Of a stretch of 7,671 bases of DNA, positions 6,134 to 7,671 are shown one piece after another. The notes under the pieces were generated by a model. It was given only the letters and a program-made list of their open reading frames with translations. It was not told the DNA's origin and searched no databases. The stretch is from Pseudomonadota bacterium (lineage in GTDB: Bacteria > Pseudomonadota > Gammaproteobacteria > UBA4575). The position numbers and the translations under genes were made by a program. The first letter of the stretch is position 1. Every line of letters starts with the position of its first letter. The stretch lies in assembly GCA_009839635.1 (NCBI GenBank), contig VXPJ01000001.1:1-7671 (forward strand). Direction: 5' to 3'.

Positions 6134-6376
6134 ATGAAGAAAATAGCGGTCCTTTTAATTGTCATCGCCCTGATCGCAGTCTTTTTCATTCTTGATTTGC
6201 ACTACTACCTCGATTTCTCATATATCAAATCAAAGCAACTCCAGTTTACCGACTACTTCCACGCCTATCCTGTCAAGACGGCACTGATCTATTTCCTGAT
6301 CTACTTGGTCGTAACCGGACTGTCCCTGCCGGGTGCGGCCGTACTTTCCCTGCTTGCCGGTGCGATCTTCGGGTAG
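6134..6376 (+). CDS. N-terminal fragment of TVP38/TMEM64-flavoprotein fusion, ended by an in-frame TAG
   Basis: This 80-residue product starts with a hydrophobic segment (about 4-21), followed by a second one from about residue 48 to the end. That second segment includes SLPGAAVLSLLAGAIFG, the start of the SNARE-associated Golgi protein (TVP38/TMEM64, PF09335) domain. The stop falls inside that conserved block, and the same frame continues the domain immediately afterwards, so this is a fragment of a longer gene and not a natural small protein. GGGG at 6122-6125 is a usable ribosome binding site 8 bases before the ATG. Alone it would hold about two membrane segments and no known active site. 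Confidence 0.8.
   Translation: MKKIAVLLIVIALIAVFFILDLHYYLDFSYIKSKQLQFTDYFHAYPVKTALIYFLIYLVVTGLSLPGAAVLSLLAGAIFG
6374..6376 (+). other. In-frame amber codon interrupting the fusion gene
   Basis: The frame reads Ala-Ile-Phe-Gly-TAG-Pro-Val-Gly, and the TVP38 domain continues without any shift. As I recall the family, relatives usually have Leu, Phe or Trp here. TTG (Leu), TGG (Trp) and CAG (Gln) are each one substitution away from TAG. The frame then stays open to the end of the window, so this is a single-base disruption. It could be a true nonsense mutation or a sequencing or assembly error. Confidence 0.85.
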
Positions 6377-6379
6377 CCC

Positions 6380-7671
6380 GTGGGCGCGGCTGTCGTGCTG
6401 CTCGCAGCCACTTGCGGGGCCACCATCGCATTCTGGCTGTCGCGCTACATTTTTCGTGATTTCGTGCAGAATCGCTTCGGGGACAAGCTGGCGGCCGTGA
6501 ATCGTGGCATTGAGAAAGATGGGGCGTTTTATCTGTTCACACTGCGACTGATCCCGATATTCCCGTTTTTCGTCATCAACCTCGTCATGGGTCTTACCCC
6601 CATGCGAACCTCCGTCTTTTTTGTCACCAGCCTGCTCGGCATGGTGGCCGGATGCATCATTTACGTGAACGTCGGCACCCAGTTGGCCAGTCTGGAATCC
6701 CTCGGCGGGATCCTGACGCCGGGTTTGCTGTTCGCGTTGCTGCTGCTGGCAATTTTCCCGTGGATCGCGAGGAGAGCCGTTGGGCTTCTTCGTGCCCGGC
6801 GGGTCTATGCCGGTTTCAGGCGGCCAAAAAAGTTTGACCGCAACCTGATCGTCATCGGCGCGGGCTCGGGAGGGCTGGTCGCCGCGCTCATTGCCGCGAC
6901 CGTCAAGGCCAGGGTAACGCTGGTCGAGAAAAACAAAATGGGGGGTGACTGCCTGAACACCGGTTGTGTACCTTCCAAGGCGCTCATACGTTCGGCAAAG
7001 TTTATCGCCCAGGCGAAACGGGCACAGCAGTACGGCTGTGAGCCGGTACAGGTGGAATTTGATTTCAAAAAGATCATGCAGCGCGTACGGCGCGTCATCC
7101 AGACGGTGGAGCCTCATGATTCCGTGGAGCGCTATACGAAGCTGGGAGTCGAGTGCATACAGGGCGAGGCAGAACTGAAGGACCCGTGGACGGTTTCCGT
7201 GAACGGAACGACGCTGACGAGCAAGAGTATCGTCCTGGCGACCGGGGCCAGTCCCCTGGTTCCGGACCTGCCGGGCTTGGTGGAGGCGGGTTATCATACC
7301 TCGGACACCATCTGGGGCATCGATGTCCTTCCCGAGCGCATGGTCATCCTGGGAGGGGGTCCGATCGGATGTGAGCTGGCGCAGTGCTTTGCTCGGCTAG
7401 GCTCCAAAGTGACCCAGGTGCAGCGCAGGTCCAGAATCCTGCCGCGTGAAGACCCGGAGATTGCGGCCATGGTCACGGAAAGTTTCCGGCGCGACGGCGT
7501 GCAGATACTGACCGAGCACGCCGCACAGGAGGTCGTGCAGGAACCGGACTCCAGGGTACTGATTTGCAGCCACGGGGGCAAGGAGGTCCGCATTCCGTTT
7601 GATACCATTCTGGTTGCAGTGGGGCGCAAAGTGACCTCCCAACAGACCTGGGACAAACACCTGCAGCTCGA
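6380..7671 (+). CDS. TVP38/TMEM64 remainder fused to pyridine nucleotide-disulfide oxidoreductase (3' truncated; no intact start)
   Basis: The same frame continues after the amber codon for about 430 codons to the window edge. First comes the rest of the membrane domain, with TCGATIAFWLSRYIFRD and RLIPIFPFFVINLVMG followed by more hydrophobic segments up to about 6780. After an arginine-rich linker, a flavoprotein of the mercuric reductase/dihydrolipoamide dehydrogenase family begins: FAD-binding VIGAGSGG (6851-6874), redox-active CLNTGC with the two cysteines at 6950 and 6965, VPSKAL, and LATGASPLVPDLPG. The NAD(P)-binding ILGGGPIGCELA starts near 7346. The C-terminal dimer domain is missing because the window ends. 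The whole gene would be about 700 residues, a known fusion type that should tether a thiol oxidoreductase to the inner membrane; its substrate is unknown. GTG 6380, three bases after TAG, is the first possible restart, with no clear ribosome binding site. I regard the gene as probably broken or mis-sequenced. Confidence 0.82.
   Translation, partial: MGAAVVLLAATCGATIAFWLSRYIFRDFVQNRFGDKLAAVNRGIEKDGAFYLFTLRLIPIFPFFVINLVMGLTPMRTSVFFVTSLLGMVAGCIIYVNVGTQLASLESLGGILTPGLLFALLLLAIFPWIARRAVGLLRARRVYAGFRRPKKFDRNLIVIGAGSGGLVAALIAATVKARVTLVEKNKMGGDCLNTGCVPSKALIRSAKFIAQAKRAQQYGCEPVQVEFDFKKIMQRVRRVIQTVEPHDSVERYTKLGVECIQGEAELKDPWTVSVNGTTLTSKSIVLATGASPLVPDLPGLVEAGYHTSDTIWGIDVLPERMVILGGGPIGCELAQCFARLGSKVTQVQRRSRILPREDPEIAAMVTESFRRDGVQILTEHAAQEVVQEPDSRVLICSHGGKEVRIPFDTILVAVGRKVTSQQTWDKHLQL

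Noticed and set aside
6374..6376. TAG as a genome-wide reassigned sense codon
   Set aside because: Four other genes in the window end at TAG at exactly the expected family C-terminus, so TAG is used as an ordinary stop here.
6230..7297. A 355-codon open frame on the minus strand opposite the fusion gene
   Set aside because: Its translation is low-complexity, Arg/Gln/Gly/Asp-rich and matches no family I know. The plus strand over the same bases carries clear TVP38 and flavoprotein motifs, so it is a shadow frame of GC-rich coding DNA.

Overview
The window looks like ordinary chromosomal DNA of a Gram-negative bacterium, most likely a gammaproteobacterium. Ribosomal proteins L28 and L33 resemble the E. 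coli proteins closely and have matching lengths (78 and 55 residues, both without zinc-binding cysteine pairs). A Kdo-pathway sugar-phosphate isomerase implies lipopolysaccharide. The desaturase is of the DesA-like type seen in pseudomonads. Genus cannot be assigned from the sequence alone. No mobile element, CRISPR array, tRNA or rRNA gene was seen, and no gene-free gap exceeds about 130 bases.

Layout, left to right. (1) 1-1084 (+): C-terminal half of a HyuA/oxoprolinase-family ATPase, cut by the window edge. (2) 1215-2399 (+): membrane fatty-acid desaturase with its own likely promoter and a long helical C-terminal extension. (3) 2885-2454 (-): rpmB-rpmG, encoding L28 and L33, converging on the desaturase. 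(4) 2996-3861 (+): folB-folK, two consecutive folate steps, overlapping by one base and divergent from rpmB. (5) 5041-3928 (-): a kdsD-like arabinose-5-phosphate isomerase without CBS domains, followed closely by a SixA-type histidine phosphatase that converges on folK. (6) 6032-5142 (-): fumarylacetoacetate-hydrolase-family enzyme. (7) 6134-end (+): a membrane TVP38/TMEM64 domain fused to a mercuric-reductase/dihydrolipoamide-dehydrogenase-like flavoprotein. It is broken by an in-frame amber codon at 6374-6376 and runs off the right edge.

The genes are mostly housekeeping: translation (L28, L33), folate synthesis (FolB then FolK), LPS precursor supply (KdsD-like), membrane lipid adjustment (desaturase) and general metabolism (HyuA, FAH family). 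They form short independent transcription units rather than one system. I see no convincing undescribed multi-gene system. The points most worth checking are the amber codon in the membrane-flavoprotein fusion, a 24-bp perfect palindrome inside the desaturase coding sequence, the CBS-less isomerase paired with a histidine phosphatase, and alternative hairpins between folK and the phosphatase gene.
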